Counted from the first letter of the stretch, positions 28,769-37,588 are shown. The stretch is DNA of 64,000 nucleotides from Verrucomicrobium spinosum DSM 4136 = JCM 18804 (GCF_000172155.1 NZ_ABIZ01000001.1:5675105-5739104); one strand, 5' to 3'. The notes: generated by a model not told the origin, from the sequence alone. Numbers and translations: made by a program.

Positions 28769-30085
28769 ATGTCCATTCGCGTTCGCTTCGCCCCCTCACC
28801 CACTGGCTACCTCCACGTTGGAGGCGCCCGCACGGCCTTGTTCAACTGGTTGCTCGCCCGGAAAAGCGGCGGCACCTTCATTCTGCGCATTGAAGACACG
28901 GACGAGGCGCGGAACACCGAGGCGGCCATGAACGCCATTTTCGAGGGACTGAGCTGGTTGGGAATCGACTGGGACGAAGGTCCCCAGAAAGGTGGGGACT
29001 ACGGCCCCTACTTCCAGAGCCAGCGCCAGGGCATCTACGACGCCCACTTCAAAAAGCTGGAAGAAGCTGGTCGCGTGTACTTTGAAGACAACGGAGCCGC
29101 CCGTTTTAAGTTCAGCCGTGAGGCCATCACCATCCCGGACATGGTCTGCGGAGACATTCGCTTCGCCCCCACGGAAGAGCCCGACATGACGGTGCGCCGC
29201 CCGGACGGCAGCTACATCTTCCACTTCTGCAATGTGGTGGACGACATCGAGATGGGCATGACCCATGTCATCCGCGGGGAAGACCACATCTCCAACACTT
29301 GGAAACACATCGACCTCTTCAACGCCTTTGGCGCGAAGGCTCCGATCTATGGGCACATCCCCCTCCTCCTCAATCCCGGCGGCTCCAAGATGAGCAAGCG
29401 GGACGAAGGAGCCAGCATCGACAGCTACCTGCAGGCTGGCTTCCTTCCCCAGGCGGTGTTCAACTACCTTTGCCTGCTGGGCTGGACCCCCAAGCTTGAA
29501 GGTGAAACCTTCTCTGCGCAGCAAGCCGTCGAACTGTTCGACATCAGCGATGTTCATCACAGCAATGCCCGGTTCGACATGACCAAATGCACCTGGGTGA
29601 ACCAGCAGCACCTCCGTCTGCTGGACGACGCTGCCCTCGTTGCCTATGCCCGCCCCTGGCTGGAAAAGGCCGGCATCACCCCGGGCAGCGACGAGGCTTA
29701 CATTGCCCGCACCCTGAACAGCGTGAAGGAAAAGGTGAGCTTGGCCTCGGAGTTCCCCTCCTGGGTGCATTTCTTCTTCACGGAAGACTTCGCGTTCGAG
29801 GACGAAGTGATGACCAAGCTGAAGGCCAACGCCCAGGCCCCCAAACTGCTGGCCGCCCTTCAGTCCGGACTCCGGGCCACCAGCGAATGGAGCGAAGCGG
29901 GTCTCAGCGAGGCCCTGACCCAAGTCGCCGCCACCGAAGGGGTGAAGCCCGGAGCCCTCATGCCACTGCTGCGATTCTCTCTGAGCGGTCAGACCCGCGG
30001 TCCAGATGTGAAGGTGATGATGGTTGTGCTCGGGCAGGAGCGGTCCATCGCCCGCCTCGGCCGCGCCGCCGCCCTTCTGGCGTGA
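28769..30085 (+). CDS. gltX: Glutamate--tRNA ligase
   Basis: Charges tRNA-Glu. The class I motifs are present: HIGH variant HVGG (16-19) and KMSKR (207-211). The N-terminus (IRVRFAPSPTGYLHVGGA) is the standard GluRS signature. At 438 residues it is somewhat shorter than typical (about 470), the loss being in the C-terminal anticodon-binding region, which is still present. Divergent promoter region of 104 bp shared with the AsmA-like gene. The next gene starts 16 bp after its stop, so it is probably co-transcribed with the polysaccharide lyase and aroE. Confidence 0.97.
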   Translation: MSIRVRFAPSPTGYLHVGGARTALFNWLLARKSGGTFILRIEDTDEARNTEAAMNAIFEGLSWLGIDWDEGPQKGGDYGPYFQSQRQGIYDAHFKKLEEAGRVYFEDNGAARFKFSREAITIPDMVCGDIRFAPTEEPDMTVRRPDGSYIFHFCNVVDDIEMGMTHVIRGEDHISNTWKHIDLFNAFGAKAPIYGHIPLLLNPGGSKMSKRDEGASIDSYLQAGFLPQAVFNYLCLLGWTPKLEGETFSAQQAVELFDISDVHHSNARFDMTKCTWVNQQHLRLLDDAALVAYARPWLEKAGITPGSDEAYIARTLNSVKEKVSLASEFPSWVHFFFTEDFAFEDEVMTKLKANAQAPKLLAALQSGLRATSEWSEAGLSEALTQVAATEGVKPGALMPLLRFSLSGQTRGPDVKVMMVVLGQERSIARLGRAAALLA

Positions 30086-30101
30086 ATTCATAACGATCCC
30101 T

Positions 30102-30971
30102 ATGATGTTCCGCCAAACCATCCTGGCCCGTCGTCGGTTGCTCCCCGCCTTCGTGCTGGGGATGGTGCTGGGCATGAACCTGGCCATCAGCCCTTCCGGG
30201 CACGCTGGGGAGGAAGCACCTCGGCTCATTCTCCTCAATGGACCCGCAGGGCCCTACTCGCTGGCCCAGTGGAAGAAAGACTGGCCCGGCTGCAGGTTTG
30301 AAGGCGGCATCCGCGAAGGCAGAGTTGCTCTGACAGAGGCCGACCACCAGCGCTGGTTGCGTGTTTCCTATACCCCGGGTCAGATCGGCCCGGAGAAAGG
30401 CGGCGCAGGATGGAGATTCCCCTTTGGCGCGCATGAGTTCGCGGAGCTCACGTACACGTTGCGCTTCAGCCCGGACTTTGACTGGGTGAAAGGCGGCAAG
30501 CTGCCCGGCCTTTGTGGAGGGCCGGAAAACGTGAGCGGAGGCCGCCCGGCCAACGGCAACAACGGATTCTCCGCACGGCTCATGTGGCGGAAGGACGGCC
30601 GGGGACAGGCTTACGTGTACCACAAGCACCAGCAGACAAACTACGGCGACCAATTCAACTTTCCCGATGATTTCCGATTCCCCACCGGATCCCCCTTTCA
30701 GGTGAGAATTCAGGTGGGCATGAATACACCCGGGCAACGTAATGGCACCCTGCGCGTCTGGATCACCGCGGCATCCACCCCAGCCCGCCTCATGGTGGAT
30801 CGCGAAGATCTGCAATGGCGGGACAACCCCAGTTTTGGCGTGGACTCACTCTATTTTGAAACCTTTCACGGCGGCAGTGATGACACCTGGGCCCCCACGC
30901 GGCCCTGCTGGGCGGAGTTCGGCGGGTTCAAGCTCGACTTCACCCCAGCCACTCCAGATTCCAAGAAATAA
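30102..30971 (+). CDS. Exported polysaccharide lyase-like protein (PL14-like)
   Basis: The 289-residue product has a signal peptide (LLPAFVLGMVLGMNLAI) and a beta-jelly-roll-like body with the blocks KGGKLPGLCGG, FSARLMWRKDGRGQAYVYHKHQ-like region and TFHGGSDDTWAP near the C-terminus. These resemble PL14 polysaccharide lyases (alginate or glucuronate type), in which the Gly-Lys-Leu-Pro-Gly and Tyr-x-Tyr motifs sit in the substrate cleft. Substrate is not certain. It begins 16 bp after gltX and ends 8 bp before aroE, so is in the same operon. Alternative start at 30105. Confidence 0.7.
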   Translation: MMFRQTILARRRLLPAFVLGMVLGMNLAISPSGHAGEEAPRLILLNGPAGPYSLAQWKKDWPGCRFEGGIREGRVALTEADHQRWLRVSYTPGQIGPEKGGAGWRFPFGAHEFAELTYTLRFSPDFDWVKGGKLPGLCGGPENVSGGRPANGNNGFSARLMWRKDGRGQAYVYHKHQQTNYGDQFNFPDDFRFPTGSPFQVRIQVGMNTPGQRNGTLRVWITAASTPARLMVDREDLQWRDNPSFGVDSLYFETFHGGSDDTWAPTRPCWAEFGGFKLDFTPATPDSKK

Positions 30972-30979
30972 CCCGATAC

Positions 30980-31888
30980 ATGTCCAAGGCCTGCTACACC
31001 CTGGAGGACCTGCGAAACTGGTCCTCCGTTTCTGCTGAGATCAATCCACCCGCCCGGCTCGCCGTCATCGGCGATCCCATCGCCCACTCGCGCTCACCTC
31101 AGATGCACAACCCCGCCCTCAAGGCCAGGGGTATTGATGCGCAATACATTCGTGTGCACGTTCCTCCGGGATCGGTGGCGGAGGCACTCAATCTGTTTGC
31201 TCTGCATGGGTTCGTGGGGGTGAACTGCACCATTCCCCACAAGTTCGAGGCACTGGAGGCCATGGACGAACTCAACGGTCTGGCCGTCGCGTTGGGCGCG
31301 GTGAATACTGTCCATCTCCTTGGCGGTCAAAAGATCGGCTACAACAGCGACGGTCCCGGATTTCTCCGGTCCGTCGAAGAAGCCTTTGGCTCATCAGTGA
31401 AGGATCTCCGGGTGCTCATTATTGGAGCGGGCGGCGGTGCCGGGCAGGCGGTGGCCATTCAAAGTGCGCTGGAGGGCTGCCCCAGTCTGCGCCTTGCCAA
31501 TCGCACCGTCACCAAGCTCGCGCCCCTCGTAAAAAACTGCCAGCAACTCTCCTCCACCACCCGGGTGACGGCGCTCACCTGGTCCGACGAGGAGATTTCC
31601 TCGATCCTTGATGACGTGGATCTCATCGTCAATGCCACGCCTGTGGGCATGAAGGATGGCGATGGACCTCTCTTCGGCTACCAGCGCATCCAGCCCCGGC
31701 ACCTCGCGTATGACATGGTCTATCGTACAGCGTCCCCCACTCCATTTATCAGTGCCGCCAAAGCAAGCGGAGCCCGTACCTGCGATGGACTTCAGCTTCT
31801 TCTGCACCAGGGAGCCATCTCGTTTGGACACTGGTTTGGAGAACCCGTGCCACTTGAGGCCATGCGCGCTGGGTTGATGCAAAGCTAG
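30980..31888 (+). CDS. aroE: Shikimate dehydrogenase
   Basis: Reduces 3-dehydroshikimate with NADPH in aromatic amino acid synthesis. The substrate-binding SRSP motif (AHSRSPQMHN), the catalytic Lys in TIPHKFEA and the Asp in NSDGPGF are intact, and the NADP loop GAGGGAG follows. The 302-residue protein is about 30 residues longer than usual; the extra residues are at the N-terminus before LAVIGDPIAHS, and no other start codon allows a shorter one except downstream ones within the core. It follows the lyase gene by 8 bp. Confidence 0.95.
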   Translation: MSKACYTLEDLRNWSSVSAEINPPARLAVIGDPIAHSRSPQMHNPALKARGIDAQYIRVHVPPGSVAEALNLFALHGFVGVNCTIPHKFEALEAMDELNGLAVALGAVNTVHLLGGQKIGYNSDGPGFLRSVEEAFGSSVKDLRVLIIGAGGGAGQAVAIQSALEGCPSLRLANRTVTKLAPLVKNCQQLSSTTRVTALTWSDEEISSILDDVDLIVNATPVGMKDGDGPLFGYQRIQPRHLAYDMVYRTASPTPFISAAKASGARTCDGLQLLLHQGAISFGHWFGEPVPLEAMRAGLMQS

Positions 31889-32016
31889 TCGTCAGCGAGC
31901 CCACTAAAGCCATGAATTCCAGGCTTTTAATCAATCGTGGAGATTGATTGATCCTTCTGTCACCCCTCCGCATCTCTTTTGCACTCGCTGAGGGGGGGGG
32001 AATCCGTTTTGGTGGC

Positions 32017-32552
32017 ATGGGGACTCACAATGACAAAGGTTCCAGTGATGAAAACGTTTCCCAAGCCAAGCCTTCGCTGGGAAGAACCCTCCGACAATTC
32101 TGGATCATCGCGAAGGCGTTCCTCGGGTCCAAAAGCAAGCGCAAGGCCCGCAGCTTCTTGGCTGTCCTTCTGCCCCTCTCGCTGGCCGTCGGCGGCGTCC
32201 AGGTGCCGCTGAGCTATGCCGGCAGGGACTTCATGAATGACATCGCCCTCACAAGGATGGTGTAGCCTACTGGCGCAGTCTCGGGTGGTATCTTGCCACC
32301 TTTGCCCTGGCGGTGCCGATTGGCACCTACTACCGCTGGACCGAGGAGCGACTCGCCCTGCTCTGGCGGGAATGGCTCACTCAACACCTCATCAAGCGCT
32401 ACTTCAACAATCGGGCATACTACCGTCTCCGGAGCTCCCCCAATGGGGACAACCCGGACCAGCGTATCAGTGCAGACGTGCGCAACTTCACCGTCAGCAC
32501 GCTGAGCTTCCTGCTAATCCTCCTGAACTCGCTCGTCACGCTGATTGCCTAA
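32017..32552 (+). pseudogene. Frameshifted, truncated ABC transporter (SbmA/BacA-like membrane domain)
   Basis: The remnant starts MGTHNDKGSSDENV and runs into a membrane domain of the YddA/SbmA type (FWIIAKAFLGSKSK...AGRDFMND). At about 32250-32265 the frame breaks: the first frame stops at TAG (32263-32265), while the continuing protein (KDGVAYWRSLGWYL) is in another frame, as if two bases had been inserted near CCTCACAAGG. The second part keeps the family signature (NNRAYYRL, then NPDQRISADVRNFT) and stops after LNSLVTLIA, before the rest of the membrane domain and the whole ATPase. About 180 codons of about 580 remain. A run of nine G lies at 31992-32000. The neighbouring minus-strand gene cluster probably replaced its 3' end. 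Confidence 0.8.
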
Positions 32553-32554
32553 AA

Positions 32555-32585
32555 AACGGGGCACCACAGCATGTGAGGCCCCGTT
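32555..32585 (-). terminator. Terminator of the toroid-protein gene, possibly bidirectional
   Basis: Arms AACGGGGC (32555-32562) and GCCCCGTT (32578-32585) with a 15-base loop. On the minus strand the stem is followed by TTTTTTAGG, so it serves mainly the gene ending at 32608; on the plus strand the T-tract is weaker (CATTTTC) but it could also stop the pseudogene's transcript. Confidence 0.8.
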
Positions 32586-32607
32586 CATTTTCAGTTGATC
32601 TCGAAAA

Positions 32608-34362
32608 TCACTTCCGATCGAAGATCGAAGAGCTTTCGCGGTCAGCCACCTTGAGGTAGCGATAATACACTTCCAGCATCAGGATGCAGAGAGAGGTGGG
32701 ATAGATGTTGTCCCCACCGGCACTGGCGTTGTGGAAATTGGTGGGCGACTTCCAACTCCCGTCCGGCTGTTGGTTCTTGAGGATCTCTTTCAGCACGGCT
32801 GCATTCCAGTAGTTCCATTCTTCCCCACCATATTGGAAGAATGCCTGCTGGTAATAATACCAGGAGTAGAGGTTGGCATGATCCCAAGACGGAGGCTCTT
32901 TTTTGAAGAGTTCATGGGCAAAGCTGATGGCCTTTTTGATCTCCGTCTTCCGGCCATTGGCCAGAGTCTGCAGCCCCAGCGCACCGGCTCCCGTAAGTTC
33001 CCACTGGTTGTAGCTGGTCTCGCGATTGGTACCGCCAATGCCGCCATCCTTGGTCTGTTTGTTCTCGAGGTATTTAACAGTGTTGTCGATGGCGCCGTGC
33101 AGACCATTGATCTTCAAGTTCGTGAGCTTGGCCGCCTTCAGTGCCTGGTACTGCCAGCCCGTGACTGAGAGGTCCTCGCGGCCCTGAAGATAGGTGCCTT
33201 TGTCCGTGTCATACACCCAGCTGCCACTCTTCTGCTGGTTGTCGATGATCACCCCCACACCGGTCTCGAATGCCTCACGCATGCCCGGCAGTGACTTGCT
33301 GCCCATACGAGCGAGGGTGTACATCTCCCCCAGAGCGTAGGTGGCGATCCCGTGCTCATACACCGGTGCATTGCCAGAGGTGGCCTGAGAGAACAACTTG
33401 TTGGGATTCTTCTTCTGGGTCTCCACCAAGAACATGATGCCCTTCATGACGTTCTCCCCATAGAAAGGAGAGTCCGGAGTCTCACAACGGCCCAAGTAAG
33501 CGAGAAGAGCAAAACCTGTCATGGCCCCCTTGTACTGAGTGCCCCAGGATCCGTCCGCCTTTTGCTTGCTCTTGAGGTATTCCAGAGCAGTGCTCACCGC
33601 TTTTTCACACTCGGCCACGCCGCCGCTCTCCTTGAGTTTCTGAAGCCGCTCGGCCGTGCTGCAACGGCTTTTCAACGTCGGTGGCAGGCTCACAAAACCG
33701 GACTGCCCCCCCATGCCAATCCCCTTGCCAAATCCCCCACCCGCACCGCCAGAACCAAACCCACCGCTGCCCATGGAGCCCCCCATCAGACTGCCCACTT
33801 CCGGCATGTCGATGGATTCCATCGGCACGTCATTGAGCGCTATCGCCGCATTGGCACTCGTGCTCACCACCTTTTTCATGGGGGTGCTCTTGTTCAGGGA
33901 GCTACGCTTCTTATTTTGAACCGTCTGCGCCAGCTGTTGGTTGGCCTCAGCCCCCTGCTTGCTGCCACCGCCCGGGAGGAAGTCCACTTTGTTCTCCGTG
34001 ACGATCGTCTCCACCAGGAAGTAGGCCCCGACCAGCAAACCCGCATGGATGAGCAGACTGATCATAAAGGAGCCGCCGCCTGCCTTGCGCCAATACTGGG
34101 CAAAGATGTTCTTCTTTACCGGAGGGGCGATAGGCGCATGAAAGTGCGGAGCCTCAAAGTGCTCGATCTGCTGGGGAACGTCATGCTGGTGCGCAGGAAC
34201 TGCCTGTTCGTATTGAGGGATCTGCACCGGCTGGGATCCGGTGGGAGCCGTGGGGTCCAAAGATTGAATCTGTACCAACGGCACGGAGGCGCTGCCCGTC
34301 GTGGGCGGCAGCACGGGAACAGGATTGGAGGAAGGCTGGTGCTCGGAGTCGGAAGGATTCAT
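32608..34362 (-). CDS. Membrane-anchored toroid protein (prenyltransferase/squalene-oxidase repeat), paralog 1
   Basis: A 584-residue protein with a Pro/Gln-rich cytoplasmic part (1-83), one transmembrane helix (about 100-120, FMISLLIHAGLLVGAYFLV), a basic and Gly-rich linker (151-222), then an alpha/alpha toroid from about 250 with repeated Q-x3-GSW motifs (QKADGSW, QQKSGSW, QQPDGSW). The anchor plus linker resembles TonB in layout, without the TonB C-terminal domain. Toroids of this kind bind hydrophobic or peptide ligands; the catalytic Asp cluster of squalene cyclase is not evident, so it is probably not an enzyme of terpene cyclisation. Start at 34362 is chosen over 34446 because the added residues are not conserved in paralog 2. 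A terminator follows at 32555-32585. Confidence 0.85.
   Translation of the reverse strand: MNPSDSEHQPSSNPVPVLPPTTGSASVPLVQIQSLDPTAPTGSQPVQIPQYEQAVPAHQHDVPQQIEHFEAPHFHAPIAPPVKKNIFAQYWRKAGGGSFMISLLIHAGLLVGAYFLVETIVTENKVDFLPGGGSKQGAEANQQLAQTVQNKKRSSLNKSTPMKKVVSTSANAAIALNDVPMESIDMPEVGSLMGGSMGSGGFGSGGAGGGFGKGIGMGGQSGFVSLPPTLKSRCSTAERLQKLKESGGVAECEKAVSTALEYLKSKQKADGSWGTQYKGAMTGFALLAYLGRCETPDSPFYGENVMKGIMFLVETQKKNPNKLFSQATSGNAPVYEHGIATYALGEMYTLARMGSKSLPGMREAFETGVGVIIDNQQKSGSWVYDTDKGTYLQGREDLSVTGWQYQALKAAKLTNLKINGLHGAIDNTVKYLENKQTKDGGIGGTNRETSYNQWELTGAGALGLQTLANGRKTEIKKAISFAHELFKKEPPSWDHANLYSWYYYQQAFFQYGGEEWNYWNAAVLKEILKNQQPDGSWKSPTNFHNASAGGDNIYPTSLCILMLEVYYRYLKVADRESSSIFDRK
33554..34052. repeat. Near-identical block shared with 35496-35994
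   Basis: About 499 bp that match 35496-35994 (offset 1942) with about five mismatches by my reading. It covers the membrane anchor, the Gly-rich linker and the first part of the toroid. Sequence on both sides, within the same two genes, is much less alike. That pattern fits gene conversion between the paralogs. Confidence 0.85.
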
Positions 34363-34552
34363 AGCGGAGGAGGCGGCGTTGCCAGTCACAAGTGATGACG
34401 GGCAAGTCGGGCAGATCTTGGTCTTTCGCAGAAGAAAGCTGCGCAATTCCTATCCCACCCAAAGGGTTAACCCTTCGATCCGACCATTTCTTAGACTCAA
34501 AGACAAGTAATATCTCGCCATCCGGTCAAAATCCACCCATCCACTTTGATGC

Positions 34553-36313
34553 CTACTTGCGGTCAAAGAGGGAGGATGATTCGCGATCTCCCACCTTCAA
34601 ATAACGGTAGTAAACCTCCAGCATCAGAGTGCACAGCGCAGTGGCATAGACGTTATCCCCGCCCGCAGTCGCACTCCTGTGCGTCCAGCTGCCATCCTTG
34701 TTTTGATTTTGAAGGAGTTGCGGCAAGACAGCCTTGTTCCAGTAGTCCCATTCTTCTCCGCCAGCCTGGAAGAACGCCTGCTGATAGTAGTACCAGGTGT
34801 AGAGGAGCTGGCTATTTCCATCTGACCAGAGGGGGGGCTCCTTTTTGTAGAGTTCGTACGAAAAGTCGATGGCTTTCTTGATCTGGGATTTCTTCCCGTT
34901 GCCCAGCGTCTGCAAGCCGAGGGCTCCAGCGCCGGTCAGGTTCCACTGATTGTAATGAGCCTCCCGGTTGGTACCTCCAATGCCGCCATCCTTGGTCTGC
35001 TTGCCTTCCAGATACTCCACTGTCTTGTCGATGGAGGAATGCAATCCGTTGATTTTCAAATTGGTCAACTTGGCCGCCTTGAGTGCCTGGTATTGCCACC
35101 CTGTTACCGAGAGGTCCTCACGGCTCGGGGAATAAAAACCCGTGGACTGGTCATACACCCAGCTCCCGCCCTTCTGCTGATTGTCGATGATTACCCTTAC
35201 CCCTTCCTCGAAGGCTTCACGCATGCCCGGCAGCGATTTGCTGCCCATACGAGCGAGGGTGTACATCTCCCCCAAAGCGTAGGTCGCAATGCCGTGTTCA
35301 TACACCGGGCCGTTGCCAGCCGTGGCTTGGGAGAACAGTTTCTGTGGATGTTTCTTCTGCGTCTCGATGAGGAACATGATGCCCTTCATGACGTTGTCCC
35401 CGTAGAAAGGGGAATCCGGAGTTTCGCAGCGCCCCAGGAAGCAAAGCAAGGCAAAACCGGTCATGGCTCCCTTGTTGTTTGTGCCCCAGGAACCATCCGC
35501 CTTTTGCTTGCTCTTGAGATATTCCAGAGCAGTGCTCACCGCTTTTTCACACTCGGCCACGCCGCCGCTCTCCTTGAGTTTCTGAAGCCGCTCGGCCGTG
35601 CTGCAACGGCTTTTCAACGTCGGTGGCAGGCTCACAAAACCGGACTGCCCCCCCATGCCAATCCCCTTGCCAAATCCCCCACCCGCACCGCCAGAACCAA
35701 ATCCACCGCTGCCCATGGAGCCCCCCATCAGACTGCCCACTTCCGGCATGTCGATGGATTCCATCGGCACGTCATTGAGCGCTATCGCCGCATTGGCACT
35801 CGTGCTCACCACCTTTTTCATGGGGGTGCTCTTGTTTAGGGAGCTACGCTTCTTATTTTGAACCGTCTGCGCCAGCTGTTGGTTGGCCTCAGCCCCCTGC
35901 TTGCTGCCACCGCCAGGGAGGAAGTCCACTTTGTTCTCCGTGACGATCGTCTCCACCAGGAAGTAGGCCCCGACCAGCAATCCCGCATGGATGAGGAGAC
36001 TCACCATGAAAGACCCGCCCCCGGCCTTGCGCCAGTACTCGACAAAGATGTTCTTTTTTACGGGCGGAGTGGTCGGCGCATGAAAGTGCGGAGCATCGAT
36101 CGGGTGTACCACAGGTGGAGATGCCGCATAGGATGGAGAGGCGTCCATCAAAACGGGAGCCGCCACCGAATGCCCCCCGGAGGGAGCAGTAGGTTCCAAA
36201 GATTGAATCTGCACCAGCGGCACTGAGGCACTTCCCGTCGTGGGAGATAGCGGAGGTGCGGGTGAATCAATTTCGAGCGCAGGCAACGGGTGGGATGCGG
36301 ATGCAGGATTCAT
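34553..36313 (-). CDS. Membrane-anchored toroid protein (prenyltransferase/squalene-oxidase repeat), paralog 2
   Basis: A 586-residue paralog of the 32608-34362 product with the same plan: Pro-rich N-terminus, one transmembrane helix, Gly-rich linker, alpha/alpha toroid. The variable cytoplasmic tail (about 1-70) is quite different from paralog 1, apart from the shared TTGSASVPLVQIQSL block, so the two may have different partners on that side. The start at 36313 was chosen because residues before it have no counterpart in paralog 1. A possible promoter lies 64-92 bp upstream, separate from the ExbBD operon, which ends at the 36532-36562 terminator. The 190 bp to paralog 1 contain no clear terminator. 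Confidence 0.85.
   Translation of the reverse strand: MNPASASHPLPALEIDSPAPPLSPTTGSASVPLVQIQSLEPTAPSGGHSVAAPVLMDASPSYAASPPVVHPIDAPHFHAPTTPPVKKNIFVEYWRKAGGGSFMVSLLIHAGLLVGAYFLVETIVTENKVDFLPGGGSKQGAEANQQLAQTVQNKKRSSLNKSTPMKKVVSTSANAAIALNDVPMESIDMPEVGSLMGGSMGSGGFGSGGAGGGFGKGIGMGGQSGFVSLPPTLKSRCSTAERLQKLKESGGVAECEKAVSTALEYLKSKQKADGSWGTNNKGAMTGFALLCFLGRCETPDSPFYGDNVMKGIMFLIETQKKHPQKLFSQATAGNGPVYEHGIATYALGEMYTLARMGSKSLPGMREAFEEGVRVIIDNQQKGGSWVYDQSTGFYSPSREDLSVTGWQYQALKAAKLTNLKINGLHSSIDKTVEYLEGKQTKDGGIGGTNREAHYNQWNLTGAGALGLQTLGNGKKSQIKKAIDFSYELYKKEPPLWSDGNSQLLYTWYYYQQAFFQAGGEEWDYWNKAVLPQLLQNQNKDGSWTHRSATAGGDNVYATALCTLMLEVYYRYLKVGDRESSSLFDRK
35496..35994. repeat. Near-identical block shared with 33554-34052
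   Basis: Partner of the 33554-34052 block; see there for the extent and the mismatch count. Both blocks are on the same strand and within homologous genes. Confidence 0.85.
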
Positions 36314-36376
36314 GAGGATCTCGATTAGGCCTGCCGCGGCACCTATTTCACCCATCCACACGCAGGAACGACTCTC

Positions 36377-36405
36377 ATTAGATCAATTTTCATCCACCTC
36401 CGCAA
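36377..36405 (-). promoter_or_regulatory. Possible promoter of toroid paralog 2
   Basis: On the minus strand TTGCGG (36405-36400) and TCTAAT (36382-36377) are 17 bp apart, about 65 bp before the ATG at 36313. The -10 box has one mismatch to consensus, the -35 box three. It lies downstream of the ExbBD terminator, as a separate promoter should. Confidence 0.35.
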
Positions 36406-36531
36406 GATTCAATAACCTCAATGGACAAGCATTATCCCTAAACATCTGGCTACAATCATGTGGATCGCACCCAAAACAACACCTCAGCGCTCAACTCGGG
36501 GCACTACAGCCCATTCTGAAGCAAGACAAAA

Positions 36532-36562
36532 AGACCCACCCTGATCAACACAGGGTGGGTCT
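36532..36562 (-). terminator. Rho-independent terminator of the TPR-ExbBD operon
   Basis: A perfect 12-bp stem (AGACCCACCCTG / CAGGGTGGGTCT) with a 7-base loop, followed on the minus strand by TTTTTGTCTT. It lies 42 bp after the exbD stop at 36605 and separates the operon from the toroid genes. Confidence 0.92.
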
Positions 36563-36604
36563 AACTTGAACAAAATTGGGAGCCGACGCTCCGCGAAAAC
36601 TTCT

Positions 36605-37075
36605 TTAGAACTCTTCAGAGCCGACAGTGAAGGTCACGTTGGCAATTTTGGCCGCAGCCAGTGCGTTCATCACTTGAATGATGCGCTCATACTTGGTCTG
36701 CTCTTCCGTTTGCAAGGTGACGAGCACCTTGTTGTTCCGGAGGTCAGCATCCTTGCGAAGTCTGATCAGGCTATCTGTCAGAGAGGGGAGCTTGGGATCC
36801 GTAGGGGAATCAAACTCCTCATCATTCATGGCGACCGCACCATCTTCCGAGATAGCAATCAAGATCTCGTCCGGAGGGGTTTCTGCTACGACAGGGTTGG
36901 CCGTCACAGCCCCCGGCAGGGCGGTTTTCAACTCATGTTCGACCTTCACACTGTTGGCCATGACCATGAAAAACAGCATGATCACAAACACCACGTCGAT
37001 CATCGGAGCGATCTGGAACCCTGTCCCGATCTGCTCCACTTCAATTTGTTTTCGGCCTTTGCTGCTACCGCTCAT
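36605..37075 (-). CDS. exbD: ExbD/TolR-type biopolymer transport protein (second)
   Basis: Partner of the ExbB/TolQ proton channel; one transmembrane helix and a periplasmic domain. The 156-residue product has the conserved helix start IAPMIDVVFVIMLFF (about 22-36), whose Asp carries the proton. The periplasmic part (about 45-156) has normal size, with IAISEDGAVAMNDEEF and a C-terminal VMNALAAAKIANVTF. Differs from the other ExbD (37106-37540) throughout, so these are distinct subunits, not a recent duplicate. It is the last gene of the operon. Confidence 0.93.
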   Translation of the reverse strand: MSGSSKGRKQIEVEQIGTGFQIAPMIDVVFVIMLFFMVMANSVKVEHELKTALPGAVTANPVVAETPPDEILIAISEDGAVAMNDEEFDSPTDPKLPSLTDSLIRLRKDADLRNNKVLVTLQTEEQTKYERIIQVMNALAAAKIANVTFTVGSEEF

Positions 37076-37105
37076 AATGGATGGGTGAGATTGGCTCTTT
37101 AAAAT

Positions 37106-37540
37106 TTACTGGTTCAAGGCCGAGAAGGCCAGATCATCCATGCCTGCTTCACCCAACACACTCATGGTGCGCTGGATTTCCACCGCAGGAAGACGTCTGT
37201 CACCACGAATGATGACTCGATAGTCCGGTGCTTTGGCCTTCTTCCCCTTGAGCACCTCCACCAGCGCGCTGACATCATCATAGGTATTCCCCTCGAAGTT
37301 CAACTCACCCTTCTGGGTCTTGGGATTCCACTTCACATTCAGAGCGCCTTCCGACATCTTGCTTTTCTCCTTCTTCTTGGCCTCGGGTGCCGCTGGCAAC
37401 TGGATGTCTTTGTCCAGTTGGAGCACCTCCGCCGTGGTGATGCTCATGAAGAAAATGAGCAAGACAAGAAGACAGTCGATCATCGGAGCAATTTGAAACT
37501 CCGGTTCGCCGCTCTCCATACTGCCGCCGCCGCCGCCCAT
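37106..37540 (-). CDS. exbD: ExbD/TolR-type biopolymer transport protein (first)
   Basis: The 144-residue product has the transmembrane stretch IAPMIDCLLVLLIFF with the proton-carrying Asp and a periplasmic domain containing a Lys-rich loop (AKKKEKSKM). It begins with a Gly run (MGGGGG). The C-terminal domain has the family's VIIRGDRRLP strand. It is 30 bp upstream of the second exbD and 92 bp after exbB. Two different ExbD proteins for one ExbB are common in Planctomycetota and Verrucomicrobiota, where they may form a heteromer. Confidence 0.92.
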   Translation of the reverse strand: MGGGGGSMESGEPEFQIAPMIDCLLVLLIFFMSITTAEVLQLDKDIQLPAAPEAKKKEKSKMSEGALNVKWNPKTQKGELNFEGNTYDDVSALVEVLKGKKAKAPDYRVIIRGDRRLPAVEIQRTMSVLGEAGMDDLAFSALNQ

Positions 37541-37588
37541 AGTGTTAAAAAGGTAAGGGTTAACTGACTGACTGACTCAAAATAATAT

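Noticed and set aside
28796-30238. 480-codon minus-strand reading frame
   Set aside because: Antisense to gltX, whose motifs are certain; GC-rich DNA often leaves the opposite strand open.
32240-32270. Programmed frameshift in the SbmA-like gene
   Set aside because: There is no slippery heptamer at the break, and the gene also lacks all downstream domains, so decay is the simpler reading.
32608-36313. Toroid proteins as squalene or hopene cyclases
   Set aside because: The membrane anchor and periplasmic topology, the ExbBD context and the lack of the cyclase acid motif argue against a terpene cyclase.
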